Assembly (NCBI GenBank): GCA_049653005.1
Contig: JBASFL010000121.1
Span: forward strand, 10,818-74,817
Direction: 5' to 3'
Source of the DNA: UBA2334 sp049653005
GTDB lineage: Bacteria > Pseudomonadota > Gammaproteobacteria > Burkholderiales > Burkholderiaceae_C
DNA: 64,000 nucleotides
Made by a program: the position numbers and the translations under genes. Each line of letters opens with the position of its first letter. Within the stretch, counting starts at the first letter, position 1. Positions 1-8,018 of this stretch are shown here, in pieces. The notes beneath the pieces were generated by a model that made no database searches, was not told the origin of the DNA, and saw only the letters and a program-made list of their open reading frames with translations.

Positions 1-303
1 TTGCAACTGGATGTGCCCCGCCAGCAACTGGCGCTGGCCGGGGGCGTGGCCGTGGGTTTGTCGCTGCTGGAAATGCGCCTGCTGTACGAACTGGCGCTGG
101 CCCCCGAACGCAAGCTCAGCACCGACCTGCTGCTGCAACGCCTGGACGCGCGCAGCGACAACCCCGCGCTGCGCGACAACCTGCCCGTCACCATCAGCCG
201 CCTGCGCCAAAAACTGGCCAGTGGGCTGGGGCAGGGTGAAGTCATCAAGGCCGTGCGCGGCTTTGGCTACCAGCTCACCCAAGCCATCACGGTCAGGGCC
301 TGA
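1..303 (+). CDS. Response regulator, C-terminal winged-helix DNA-binding domain (5' truncated)
   Basis: This is the last 100 codons of an OmpR/PhoB-type response regulator whose receiver domain lies upstream of the window. The visible part is a complete winged-helix output domain: an N-terminal strand, the segment LSLLEMRLLYELAL that starts the first helix, a recognition helix around NLPVTISRLRQKL, and the wing VRGFGYQL near the end. Such regulators bind direct repeats in promoters once the receiver is phosphorylated. The reading frame is open to the window edge, so the TTG at base 1 should not be taken as the start. The gene is convergent with the gamma-glutamyltransferase gene, whose stop lies 20 bases away. 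Target genes and kinase partner cannot be seen. Confidence 0.85.
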   Translation: MQLDVPRQQLALAGGVAVGLSLLEMRLLYELALAPERKLSTDLLLQRLDARSDNPALRDNLPVTISRLRQKLASGLGQGEVIKAVRGFGYQLTQAITVRA

Positions 304-322
304 GCCGCCGCCCGGCTGTGGG

Positions 323-2185
323 TCAGCGCGTGCCCGCCGCCGCCCCCTCGCGCCGAGGATCGGCCCCACCCGCCCACTGCCCCTTACCGGGGTGGCGGGC
401 AAACAGGCCCCAAGACCCATCGGCCCGCTGGCCGTTGAACACAATCCCGTGCAGCCCGCTCGTGAACTGCGGCGTGGCCACCACCTGGTGGCCTTGCGCG
501 GTGAGGGCCTGGCGCAAGGCGGGGGTGTCGAGCACCGAACCCTGCTCAATGGCCGTGACTGGGCTGGATAACGCGTCAAATTGAGCGCCGAAGTGCGGCA
601 GGTCAATGGCCTGCTGGATGTCCAACCGCCAATCCATGAGCCCCAGCAGGCTGCGGGTCACGTACTGAATGATGGCGCTACCGCCGGGCGAGCCCAGCAC
701 GGCTTCGAGCTCGCCGCTGGCGGCGTTGAACACCAGCGTGGGCGCCATGCTGCTGCGCGGGCGTTTGCCCGGCTCCACCCGGTTGGCCACGGGGCCGCTG
801 GCGTCGGAGGGCACAAACGAAAAGTCGGTCAGCTGGTTGTTCAGCAAAAAGCCGCGCACCATTTGCAAGCTGCCAAAAGCGGACTCGATGGTGGTGGTCA
901 TGCTGACGGCGTTGCCCGCCGCGTCCACCACCGAAAGGTGGCTGGTGGACGGCAGCTCGGGGGAGGCGTCGTGCCCCAGCGCCAGCGGCGCACCGGGCGG
1001 CTGCCCGGCACTCGGTGCGCCCAGGCTGCGGGTGGGGTCGATCAAGGCCGAGCGCTGGCGCAGGTAAGTCGCGTCAAGCAAACCCGTCTGCGGCACGGGC
1101 ACAAAGTCGGGGTCGGCAATGAAGCGGGCGCGGTCGGCGTAGGCCAGGCGGTAAGCCTCGCTGACCAAGTGCACGGCCTGTGGCGACGTGGGGCTGAGGG
1201 CCCCCAGGTCAAAACGCTCCAGCAGCGCCAGGGTTTGCAGCACCGTGATGCCCCCCGAACTGGGCGCTGGCATACCGCAAACACGGTAGTGAACTTTGTA
1301 GACCATGCAAGCGCTGGGCCGTGTTTTTGCTTGGTATTTGTCCAAATCAGCCAGCGACAAATGGCCGGGGCGGGTGGGGTGCTGGCGCACGGTGGCCACC
1401 ATGTCGGCAGCGATGTCGCCCCGGTAGAGCGCATCGGCCCCGCCCTGGGCCACGCGGCGCAGGGTGTCGGCCAGCGCGGGGTTGCGCAGCTGCGTGCCCA
1501 CGGGCAGGGGCTGGCCATCTGCGGTCAAAAAATGCTGGGCTGTTGAGCCCCCCTGGGCGCGCATGCGCGGGGCCATGGCCGCCACCGAAGCGTGCAGCCG
1601 GGGCGACACGGCAAAGCCATCCTCAGCCAACGCAATGGCCGGGTCGAACAGACGCGCCCAGGGCAGTTTGCCGTGTTGGGCATGGGCCAGCGCCAGCAGG
1701 CGCAGCACCCCGGGCGTGCCCACCGACAAGCCGCCGTCCACCGCCTGGGTGAAGGGCAATGGCTTGCCGTCTGGCCCCAAAAACATGCCGGGCGTGGCGG
1801 CAGCGGGCGCGGTTTCGCGCCCGTCAAATGCCTGCACCTGGCCGCTGGCCTGGTCGAAGTGCAGCAAAAACGCCCCACCGCCAATGCCGGACGACTGCGG
1901 CTCCACCACGCCCAGCACCATCTGCACCGCTATTGATGCGTCCACCGCGCTGCCGCCCTGGGCCAACACATCCACCCCCGCCTGCACGGCCAGCGGGTGG
2001 GCGGCGGCCACCATGTCGCGCGGGGCGAAGGCGATGGTTTTGGGCGTGTAGCCCGAGGGTGGCTCGGGCGGCAAAAAACCGCCCACCGGCACCGGCGGCA
2101 CAGCGGGTGCAGCGGCGCACCCGAACAACACAGCCGCCACCGCCCCACCACACACCCACCGCTGCACCCGGTTGAAAATTTGCAT
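323..2185 (-). CDS. ggt: Gamma-glutamyltransferase, lipoprotein form
   Basis: The 620-residue product is a full-length gamma-glutamyltranspeptidase precursor (Ntn-hydrolase fold), which cleaves glutathione and other gamma-glutamyl compounds in the cell envelope. Residues 1-23 look like a lipoprotein signal with lipobox LFGC (Cys23), so the enzyme is probably membrane-anchored rather than freely periplasmic. The autoprocessing and catalytic threonine is Thr414 in STSHLSVVD; downstream sits GNAVSMTTTIE, as in the family, followed by PRSSMAPT and GSPGGSAI. Family knowledge predicts self-cleavage before Thr414 into large and small subunits. The ATG lies one base after the T-run of a dispersed hairpin repeat, and the only Shine-Dalgarno-like GGAAG is inside that hairpin. 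The gene follows the terC-family gene on the same strand. Confidence 0.93.
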   Translation of the reverse strand: MQIFNRVQRWVCGGAVAAVLFGCAAAPAVPPVPVGGFLPPEPPSGYTPKTIAFAPRDMVAAAHPLAVQAGVDVLAQGGSAVDASIAVQMVLGVVEPQSSGIGGGAFLLHFDQASGQVQAFDGRETAPAAATPGMFLGPDGKPLPFTQAVDGGLSVGTPGVLRLLALAHAQHGKLPWARLFDPAIALAEDGFAVSPRLHASVAAMAPRMRAQGGSTAQHFLTADGQPLPVGTQLRNPALADTLRRVAQGGADALYRGDIAADMVATVRQHPTRPGHLSLADLDKYQAKTRPSACMVYKVHYRVCGMPAPSSGGITVLQTLALLERFDLGALSPTSPQAVHLVSEAYRLAYADRARFIADPDFVPVPQTGLLDATYLRQRSALIDPTRSLGAPSAGQPPGAPLALGHDASPELPSTSHLSVVDAAGNAVSMTTTIESAFGSLQMVRGFLLNNQLTDFSFVPSDASGPVANRVEPGKRPRSSMAPTLVFNAASGELEAVLGSPGGSAIIQYVTRSLLGLMDWRLDIQQAIDLPHFGAQFDALSSPVTAIEQGSVLDTPALRQALTAQGHQVVATPQFTSGLHGIVFNGQRADGSWGLFARHPGKGQWAGGADPRREGAAAGTR

Positions 2186-2186
2186 G

Positions 2187-2235
2187 AAAAAAGCTTCCAG
2201 CGCTTGATAGGCAAGCGTTGGAAGCTATTGAATCA
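2187..2235 (-). repeat. Dispersed CAGCGCTT repeat, copy A, forming a hairpin with T-tract
   Basis: The arms 2192-2206 and 2212-2226 pair over 15 positions (one G.U) around a 5-base loop. On the minus strand they are followed by six T residues (2192-2187), so the element is shaped like an intrinsic terminator for the terC-family gene. It fills almost all of the space between that gene and ggt and reaches to the ggt start codon. It belongs to the same family as the copies near 12.5, 19.9, 31.8, 33.2, 39.1, 54.2 and 62.9 kb. Confidence 0.7.
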
Positions 2236-2243
2236 GAAATGGC

Positions 2244-3194
2244 TCAGGTGTTGGGTGCGGTTTTGGCGCTCCACACCATGGTGATGGCCAGGATGCCCAA
2301 CACCACACCCAGCGACACGGCCACCGGTATTTTGAAGATGTCGATCAGCATCATCTTCGTGCCGATGAACACCAGAATCACCGCCAGCCCGTAGTTCAGC
2401 AGGTGGAAGCGGCTGGCCGCGGCTTGCAGCAAAAAGAACATGGCGCGCAAGCCCAGAATGGCAAACACGTTGCTGGTCAGCACGATGAACGGGTCTTTGG
2501 TGATGGCGAAGATGGCGGGGATGGAGTCCACCGCAAAAATCACATCGGTCAGGCCCACCAGCGCAATCACCATCAGCAGGGGGGTGGCAATGCGCTTGCC
2601 GTTCTCCACGGTCCAAAACTTCTCGCCGTCGTAGTGCTTGCTCACGGGCAACAGCTTGCGCAGCAGCTTCAGCGCGGGGTTGTCGTTCAGGTCTGGCTCT
2701 TTGCCAGCGGCCCACCACATCTTCACGCCGGTGAGGATGAGGAACGCACCGAACACATACAAAATCCAGTGGAACTGGGCCAGCAGCCAGCCACCCACCA
2801 GAATCATCACCGTGCGCAGCACGATGGCACCGATGATGCCAATCATCAGCACCCGCTTCTGGTACGCCGTGGGCACCGCGAAGTAGGTGAAGATGAGCAG
2901 GAAGACAAAGATGTTGTCCACCGCCAGGCTCTTCTCGATGAGGTAGCCGGTGAGGAACTCCAGCGATTTTTCGTTGGCCAGGGCCACCGAACCGGTCTCG
3001 TTTTTCACGGCCCACCAAAACAGCGCGTTGAACACAAAGCTCAACCCCACCCACAGCAGCGACCAGTGCAGCGCTTCTTTCACGCTGACGTCGTGGGCGC
3101 CCTGCTTTTTCAAAACGACGAAATCGACAAACAGTGCCGCCAGCACGAAGCCGGTGAACACAAGCCAGAGCCAGAGTGGCGCGATGGTTTCCAT
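2244..3194 (-). CDS. TerC-family integral membrane protein (probable Mn2+ exporter)
   Basis: The 316-residue protein (start METIAPLW) has about eight or nine membrane-spanning segments and the TerC-family signatures EKSLAVDNIFVF and LTDVIFAVDSIPAIFAI, each containing the conserved membrane-embedded acidic residues (xVDN, xVDS). Family members such as E. coli Alx and YceF/MeeY-type exporters remove excess Mn2+ from the cytoplasm. The upstream leader carries a yybP-ykoY-type aptamer, a manganese sensor, followed by a terminator, which supports the manganese assignment; this is inference from context. The start is the ATG at 3194, because the open frame further upstream runs through the riboswitch. 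A GCAAGGTC segment just ahead of the ATG provides a weak ribosome site. Tellurite resistance, the old family name, is not implied. Confidence 0.88.
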   Translation of the reverse strand: METIAPLWLWLVFTGFVLAALFVDFVVLKKQGAHDVSVKEALHWSLLWVGLSFVFNALFWWAVKNETGSVALANEKSLEFLTGYLIEKSLAVDNIFVFLLIFTYFAVPTAYQKRVLMIGIIGAIVLRTVMILVGGWLLAQFHWILYVFGAFLILTGVKMWWAAGKEPDLNDNPALKLLRKLLPVSKHYDGEKFWTVENGKRIATPLLMVIALVGLTDVIFAVDSIPAIFAITKDPFIVLTSNVFAILGLRAMFFLLQAAASRFHLLNYGLAVILVFIGTKMMLIDIFKIPVAVSLGVVLGILAITMVWSAKTAPNT

Positions 3195-3207
3195 GGTGTG
3201 ACCTTGC

Positions 3208-3231
3208 AAAAAAAGGTGTTGAACAACACCT
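3208..3231 (-). terminator. Intrinsic terminator of the terC-family leader
   Basis: On the minus strand AGGTGTTG and CAACACCT form an 8-bp stem (3231-3224 with 3221-3214), followed directly by a run of seven T (3214-3208). It sits 14 bases ahead of the start codon and directly behind the aptamer's 3' segment GCAAGACCTTGC, with which it would compete for bases. This arrangement fits regulation by conditional termination: metal-bound aptamer leaves the gene on, free RNA terminates. Confidence 0.75.
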
Positions 3232-3375
3232 GCAAGGTCTTGCAGCACCCGGGGCGGGGCCCGGGTGAACCAGCACCGGCGGCCCCGGCTGGGTGCCCGC
3301 GTATTGACGGTGGCTGTTGCCCGCCGCCAGGGCCACAGCCCAGGCGGCAAACCTGCTACTCCCCTTGAAGGGAAG
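3226..3375 (-). promoter_or_regulatory. yybP-ykoY-type manganese riboswitch
   Basis: Read on the minus strand the leader contains CTTCAAGGGGAGTAGC (3370-3355), the hallmark 5' loop of yybP-ykoY aptamers, then the conserved-looking GTCAATACG (about 3308-3300), then GCTGCAAGACCTTGC (3246-3232) as the 3' metal-binding loop side. The order and spacing of about 140 nt match the family, whose known ligand is Mn2+ and which commonly controls TerC-type and MntP-type exporters. The 3' end runs into an intrinsic terminator. I recognised this by motif only; no covariance model was run. Confidence 0.8.
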
Positions 3376-3463
3376 CGCGATTGTCAGTGGGCCCGTGCAG
3401 CCCGGCAATCAGAAACACCTTCAGCAAAAACCGAAATGAAATGCTGCGTTGAGAAGGTTGGGC

Positions 3464-4750
3464 CTACAACACCCGCGCCAGCATGGCCCCCGCGTAGCGC
3501 GCGGGCAGTGGCACCCACACGCGCACGGGGCTGCCCTGGGCGGCGTCCACCGGCTGGCCTTGGGTGTTGCGCAGGTCGTTCAGCTGGAAGGTGGTGTTGC
3601 CGCTGGGGTGTACCACCTCCAGCGTGTCGCCCACGGCGAAACGGTTTTTGGTTTCCACCTGCAGCCAGTCGCCGCTCAGGCCCGGCGCGGCACCTTGTTC
3701 AGCGCCCAGCACCTCGGCCACAAACTGGCGGCGCTGGTTGGCCGAGTGGCCTGCGGTGTAGTTTTGGTAGGCGTCGGCGGGCAAGCGGTCCAGCAGGCCG
3801 GGGGTGTAGCCGCGGTTGGCCAGGCCTTCCAGCTCTTGCAGGAGTTCGGGGTTGAAGGGCAAACCGGCCACCGCGTCGTCGATGGCGCGGCGGTACACCT
3901 GCGCGGTGCGGGCCACGTAGTAGCGGCTTTTGGTGCGGCCTTCCACCTTGAGCGAGTCAATGCCCATGCGCGCCAGCCGTGCCACGTGCTCGACCGCGCG
4001 CAGGTCTTTGCTGTTCATGATGTGGGTGGTGGGCAGCTCCAGCGGTTCATCGGTGTCTGCCGGCTCCAGGTCAAACACCGGGTAGGGCGAAGCGCTGCGG
4101 GCCACGGCTTCGCCGGTGCTGGGGTCGGCTTCGGCGGCGTGGGTGTGGTAGCCCCAGCGGCACGCGTTGGTGCAGGTGCCCTGGTTGGGGTCGCGCCGGT
4201 TGAAATAGCCCGACAGGTAGCAGCGGCCCGAATAGGCAATGCACAGCGCGCCGTGCACAAACACCTCCAGCTCCATGTCGGGGCATTCGTGGCGGATGGC
4301 TTCCACCTCGTCCAGGCCCAGCTCGCGCGAGAGGATGATGCGGTCCACCCCCGCGCGTTGCCAGAACTTCACGGCGGCGGCGTTGGTGGTGTTGGCCTGC
4401 ACCGACAGGTGCACGTGTTGCTCGGGCCAGCGTTCTTTCACCTGCATGATGAGCCCGGGGTCCGCCATGATGAGGGCGTCGGGCTTGCAGGCAATGATGG
4501 GCTCGATGTCGCGCAGGTAGGTGCGCACCTTGTCGTTGTGCGCAATCAGGTTGCTGGTGACGAAAAACTTTTTGCCCCGGGTGTGCGCTTCTTCAATGCC
4601 CTGGCGGATTTGCTCCAGCTTGAATTCGTTGTTGCGGGCGCGCAGGCTGTAACGCGGCTGGCCGGCGTACACCGCGTCGGCCCCAAAGTCGTAGGCGGCG
4701 CGCATGCGGTCCAGAGTGCCTGCGGGCAACAGCAGTTCGGGGGTTTTCAT
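3464..4750 (-). CDS. trhP: U32-family tRNA hydroxylation protein TrhP (YegQ)
   Basis: The 428-residue protein matches the U32 'peptidase' family member YegQ of E. coli, now called TrhP, needed for prephenate-dependent formation of 5-hydroxyuridine at the tRNA wobble position. Diagnostic segments are ELLLPAGTLDRMRAAY at the N-terminus, GADAVYAGQPRYSLRARNN, LSVQANTTN, EVFVHGALCIAYSGRC, YFNRRDPNQGTCTNACRWGY and YIMNSKDLR-like HIMNSKDLRAVEHVARL. The cysteines in these blocks match the family's iron-sulfur-type ligands. The length is close to the E. coli protein (about 450). It is downstream of ttcA on the same strand with a 40-bp gap, so two tRNA-modifying enzymes are probably co-transcribed. The assignment over RlhA (longer, acts on 23S rRNA) rests on length and the N-terminal motif. 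Confidence 0.9.
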   Translation of the reverse strand: MKTPELLLPAGTLDRMRAAYDFGADAVYAGQPRYSLRARNNEFKLEQIRQGIEEAHTRGKKFFVTSNLIAHNDKVRTYLRDIEPIIACKPDALIMADPGLIMQVKERWPEQHVHLSVQANTTNAAAVKFWQRAGVDRIILSRELGLDEVEAIRHECPDMELEVFVHGALCIAYSGRCYLSGYFNRRDPNQGTCTNACRWGYHTHAAEADPSTGEAVARSASPYPVFDLEPADTDEPLELPTTHIMNSKDLRAVEHVARLARMGIDSLKVEGRTKSRYYVARTAQVYRRAIDDAVAGLPFNPELLQELEGLANRGYTPGLLDRLPADAYQNYTAGHSANQRRQFVAEVLGAEQGAAPGLSGDWLQVETKNRFAVGDTLEVVHPSGNTTFQLNDLRNTQGQPVDAAQGSPVRVWVPLPARYAGAMLARVL

Positions 4751-4790
4751 CGGAAGGTTCTCATGGCCGGCTCCTCGGTGCCAAAAGCGT

Positions 4791-5663
4791 TCAGTCCAGC
4801 GCCACCACGGGCAGGGCGGCGGCTTCCAGGCCTTTGAAATCGAAGGCGCTGGGGTCCATCAGGTGCGAGGGCACCACGTGTTTCAGCGCCGACACCATCG
4901 AGGCCAGGCGCCCCGGGTGCTGGGTTTGCCACTCGGTCACCAGCTGGCGCATTTGCTGGCGTTGCAGGTTGTCCTGGCTGCCACACAGCGTGCAGGGAAT
5001 GATGGGGAAGGCCTGCAACTCGGCCCAGCGGGCCAGGTCGGCCTCGGGCACGTAGGCCAGCGGGCGGATGACGGTGTGGTTGCCCTTTTCGCCTGCGCTG
5101 TTCTGGCTCACACCCTTGGGTGGCATGGCCTGGAGCTTGCCCGCGAAAAAGAAGTTGAGCAAAAACGTGTGCAGCATGTCGTCGCGGTGGTGGCCCAGCG
5201 CGATTTTGTTGCAGCCCAGCTCGGTGGCCACGCGGTGCAAGATGCCCCGGCGCAGGCGGCTGCACAGGCTGCACATGGTTTGCCCTTCGGCCACCTGCTG
5301 TTTGACCACGCTGTAAGTGTCTTTGGTTTCGATGTGAAACGGCACGCCCAGCCGGGTGAGGAATTCGGGCAACACGTGCGCCGGAAACCCGGGTTGCTTC
5401 TGGTCCAGGTTGACGGCCACCAGCTCGAACGCGGGCGCGCCGTGCAGGCGCTGGTAGCGCAGCAGCATGTCGAGCATGCCGTAACTGTCTTTGCCGCCCG
5501 AGACGCACACCATCACCTTGTCGCCGGGCTCGATCAGGCCAAAGTCGGTGATGGCCTGGCTGGTTTGCTTGAGCAGGCGTTTTTCGAGTTTGGACGCCTC
5601 ACGGGCCAGCGCCGCTTCGGGTTCGGCAGCCAGCGCTTCGGTGGTCAATGCATCCGGATTCAC
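4791..5663 (-). CDS. ttcA: tRNA 2-thiocytidine(32) synthetase TtcA
   Basis: TtcA thiolates cytidine 32 of several tRNAs using ATP and a [4Fe-4S] cluster. The 290-residue product shows the PP-loop ATP-binding motif SGGKDS at 55-60, the first cysteine pair CSLC at 131-134 and the second pair CTLC at 224-227; these are the cluster and catalytic cysteines of the group I TtcA family. The motif GHHRDDMLHTFLLN (158-171) is also typical. The start is a GTG at 5663, three bases after the stop of the metH-type gene, so translation may be coupled. The gene sits between that gene and trhP in one apparent operon, placing two tRNA modification functions behind a one-carbon/methionine gene. Confidence 0.93.
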   Translation of the reverse strand: MNPDALTTEALAAEPEAALAREASKLEKRLLKQTSQAITDFGLIEPGDKVMVCVSGGKDSYGMLDMLLRYQRLHGAPAFELVAVNLDQKQPGFPAHVLPEFLTRLGVPFHIETKDTYSVVKQQVAEGQTMCSLCSRLRRGILHRVATELGCNKIALGHHRDDMLHTFLLNFFFAGKLQAMPPKGVSQNSAGEKGNHTVIRPLAYVPEADLARWAELQAFPIIPCTLCGSQDNLQRQQMRQLVTEWQTQHPGRLASMVSALKHVVPSHLMDPSAFDFKGLEAAALPVVALD

Positions 5664-5666
5664 CGC

Positions 5667-6734
5667 TCACGCCTCGGCCGGGTAAAACAGCCTGCCCACG
5701 GCCCGCGCCGCCTCGGGCTTCACCGCGTTGGCAATGGCCGCGATGTGGTCGGGCGTGGTGCCGCAGCAGCCGCCCACGATGTTCACCAGCCCCTCGGCGG
5801 CAAATTCGTGCACCAGGCGGCTGGTGACGTCGGGGGTTTCGTCAAAGCCGGTGTCGCTCATGGGGTTGGGCAGGCCAGCGTTGGGGTAGCAGCTGATGAA
5901 AGTGTCGGGCGCGGCCTTGGCCAGTTCCTGGATGTAAGGGCGCATCAGCGTGGCACCCAGCGCGCAGTTCAGGCCGATGGCCAGCGGTTTGATGTGGCGC
6001 ACGCTGGCCCAGAAGGCGGTCACGGTCTGTCCGCTGAGGATGCGGCCCGACGCATCGGTGACCGTGCCGCTGATGATGACCGGCAGGCGGTGGCCGGTGG
6101 CGTCGAAGAATTCTTCAATGGCGAACAGCGCGGCCTTGGCGTTGAGGGTGTCAAAAATGGTTTCCACCAGCAGCACGTCGGCCCCGCCTTCCACCAGGCC
6201 GTCAATCTGCTCGTAATACGCGGCGCGCAACTGCTCGAACGTGACGTTGCGCGCACCGGGGTCGTTCACATCGGGACTGATGCTGGCGGTTTTGGGTGTG
6301 GGGCCCAGGGCCCCGGCCACGTAACGGGGGTGGTCGGGTGTGCTGAACTTGTCGCACGCGGCACGGGCGATGCGGGCCGAGGCCACGTTCATCTCGCGCG
6401 CCAGGTGGGCCATGTCGTAGTCTTCCTGCGCCACGGTGGTGGCGCCGAAGGTGTTGGTCTCAATCAGGTCGGCACCGGCGGCCAGGTAGCGCTCGTGGAT
6501 GTCGGCAATCACGTCGGGGCGCGTCAGGCTCAGCAGCTCGTTGTTGCCCTTCACGTCTTTGTGAAAGTCGGCAAACCGCTCGCCCCGGTACTGCGCTTCG
6601 TTCAGCTTGAAGCGCTGGATCATGGTGCCCATGGCCCCGTCGAGGATGACGATGCGTTGGCTCAGGGTGTCGGGCAGCGCTTGGGCGCGGGTGTATGCGG
6701 CAGATGGGGCGACGAATGGGGCGGGCGTGTTCAT
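5667..6734 (-). CDS. metH: Homocysteine-binding domain of a split methionine synthase
   Basis: The 355-residue protein corresponds only to the first module of cobalamin-dependent methionine synthase, the zinc homocysteine S-methyltransferase domain. Visible features are the N-terminal ILDGAMGTMIQRF, ETNTFGATTVAQEDY, VLLVETIFDTLNAKAA, and zinc cysteines Cys257 (GLNCALGA) and Cys323/Cys324 (GGCCGTT). E. coli MetH is about 1,230 residues; the pterin, cobalamin and reactivation domains are absent here and the gene ends cleanly with TGA, followed by ttcA. Many Burkholderiales encode MetH as two proteins, so the rest is expected elsewhere in the genome. The cobalamin adenosyltransferase near 55 kb is not part of this pathway. 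Confidence 0.88.
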   Translation of the reverse strand: MNTPAPFVAPSAAYTRAQALPDTLSQRIVILDGAMGTMIQRFKLNEAQYRGERFADFHKDVKGNNELLSLTRPDVIADIHERYLAAGADLIETNTFGATTVAQEDYDMAHLAREMNVASARIARAACDKFSTPDHPRYVAGALGPTPKTASISPDVNDPGARNVTFEQLRAAYYEQIDGLVEGGADVLLVETIFDTLNAKAALFAIEEFFDATGHRLPVIISGTVTDASGRILSGQTVTAFWASVRHIKPLAIGLNCALGATLMRPYIQELAKAAPDTFISCYPNAGLPNPMSDTGFDETPDVTSRLVHEFAAEGLVNIVGGCCGTTPDHIAAIANAVKPEAARAVGRLFYPAEA

Positions 6735-6764
6735 GGGGGGAGATTGTAGAAACCGGCCAGGTTT

Positions 6765-7925
6765 TCAGCTTGCTCTGGTCAAGGCGTCCGGTATGAAGCC
6801 TTCCGCTGAAAGCGCCTTGATCACCCCACGCAATAAATAGTTGTTGCTGAAGCTCACGGTGTACTGCCGCGCGCCCTCGTGCGTGGGTGCCAACATGCGG
6901 CGTTCAACCAGTTTGCGAATTTGGTACGTGCGCTGGGCATCGTTCATATCGGGCATGACCTCTTTCAGGTCCCCAAGTTTGGCAATACCTTTGTGTGCCA
7001 CCGACAGCAAAACCTTTTGCTCAAGGGACGTGACCAGTTCCCTTTCCCTGGCATGGTTCAGTGCCGGGGTCAGGATGCGCTCGGTCAAGTACCTCGCATC
7101 AGTCAAACGACTCACTTTTTGCAATTCAGTCAGCATGCCACTCAGGACATACGTGCACCAAGCCTCTTTGCCTTCCTGTATGCCAGTGTCTGCCTGGCCC
7201 AGCATGGCGTAGTAAAGGTCACGGTCGTTGCAAAACACGGCGGTGGGGTTCATCACCCGCTCGCTGGTCTGGACATTGAACCCATACTTCACCAGCAGCA
7301 TGTAGGTCAGCAGCCGCACCACGCGACCATTGCCATTGCTGAACGGGTGAATCCACGCAAAACGGTGGTGCGCCAATGCCACCTTCATCAGGTCGTACTT
7401 GGGTGGGTCTTGTCGGTTGATGAAAACCACCAACTCCCCCATGTAATCGGGCACCCGCCAATGCTCGGGTGGCAAATGGTCGGACTGTGAAATTTGCACC
7501 TGCCCTGTGCGGTACGTGCCGGGGTTGGCATCACCCTCACGAACCAAACCATTGACCACCATGGCATGCAGCTCGCGCAAGGCATATTCGGTCACATCCT
7601 GATGCGGTTCAAAGGTCTCCTCGATGAACGTCATGGCCTGCTCAATGTTGGCCATCTCCTTCAACTGGTCGCTCAGGTTGGGCGGCTGAGCCTCCAAACG
7701 GCTTTCCACGTAGTCGGCCAGCGTGGTGTGATTGCCCTCAATACGGGCTGAACCCAAGCTCTCCAGCATGTGGAAGATGTGCTTGAGCTGAAAAAACACC
7801 GGCGCAGGCGTTGAACCCTCCAGCCGCAGGCGGCGCAAGTGTTCAAGCTCGTTCACCACGTCCACCAGCGGCGAGTCGAACGTGGGGTTGAGCAGGCTCA
7901 GGTCGTGGTGTTGAAACGATGGCAT
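6765..7925 (-). CDS. Class II Fic-domain protein (putative AMP transferase)
   Basis: Fic enzymes transfer AMP from ATP to hydroxyl side chains of target proteins. The 386-residue product has an N-terminal Fic_N region, the inhibitory motif SARIEG at 59-64 ((S/T)xxxE(G/N), Glu63), the complete catalytic motif HPFSNGNGR at 193-201, and a C-terminal winged-helix segment. An inhibitory helix ahead of the Fic core defines class II, which is self-restrained and is not part of a toxin-antitoxin operon; indeed no small partner gene is adjacent. I use the ATG at 7925 because CAAAAGG lies at the right distance upstream; an open frame extends to a TTG at 7949. The upstream region is AT-rich and full of repeats. 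The target is unknown. Confidence 0.88.
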   Translation of the reverse strand: MPSFQHHDLSLLNPTFDSPLVDVVNELEHLRRLRLEGSTPAPVFFQLKHIFHMLESLGSARIEGNHTTLADYVESRLEAQPPNLSDQLKEMANIEQAMTFIEETFEPHQDVTEYALRELHAMVVNGLVREGDANPGTYRTGQVQISQSDHLPPEHWRVPDYMGELVVFINRQDPPKYDLMKVALAHHRFAWIHPFSNGNGRVVRLLTYMLLVKYGFNVQTSERVMNPTAVFCNDRDLYYAMLGQADTGIQEGKEAWCTYVLSGMLTELQKVSRLTDARYLTERILTPALNHARERELVTSLEQKVLLSVAHKGIAKLGDLKEVMPDMNDAQRTYQIRKLVERRMLAPTHEGARQYTVSFSNNYLLRGVIKALSAEGFIPDALTRAS

Positions 7926-7956
7926 GGCAACCTTTTGGTGCGCAGACAAGTTAAAC

Positions 7957-7982
7957 AGCGTGTTTGGCTATCTGGACACGCT
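7957..7982. repeat. Inverted repeat in the fic 5' leader
   Basis: AGCGTGT (7957-7963) and ACACGCT (7976-7982) form a perfect 7-bp inverted repeat with a 12-base loop between the inferred -10 box and the fic start codon. It could be an operator or an RNA hairpin in the leader. Confidence 0.4.
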
Positions 7983-7988
7983 GACTCT

Positions 7989-8018
7989 ATTATCTTTAAA
8001 CGAACCGTGTAGATTCAA
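7989..8018 (-). promoter_or_regulatory. Predicted sigma-70 promoter of the fic gene
   Basis: On the minus strand TTGAAT (8018-8013) and GATAAT (7994-7989) are separated by 18 bases, a good match to a sigma-70 promoter in an otherwise GC-rich genome. The -10 box lies inside one of two 15-bp direct repeats. Transcription would start near 7982, giving a leader of about 57 nt. Confidence 0.5.

Noticed and set aside
3195..3408. Upstream extension of the terC-family protein
   Set aside because: The extension would translate the riboswitch and terminator; the membrane protein begins naturally at METIAPLW.
5667..6734. metH gene as a pseudogene truncated by mutation
   Set aside because: The domain is complete, ends cleanly and is followed immediately by ttcA; split MetH is normal in Burkholderiales.
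6765..7925. Fic protein as toxin of a toxin-antitoxin pair
   Set aside because: The inhibitory motif is inside the protein (class II) and no small antitoxin gene is adjacent.
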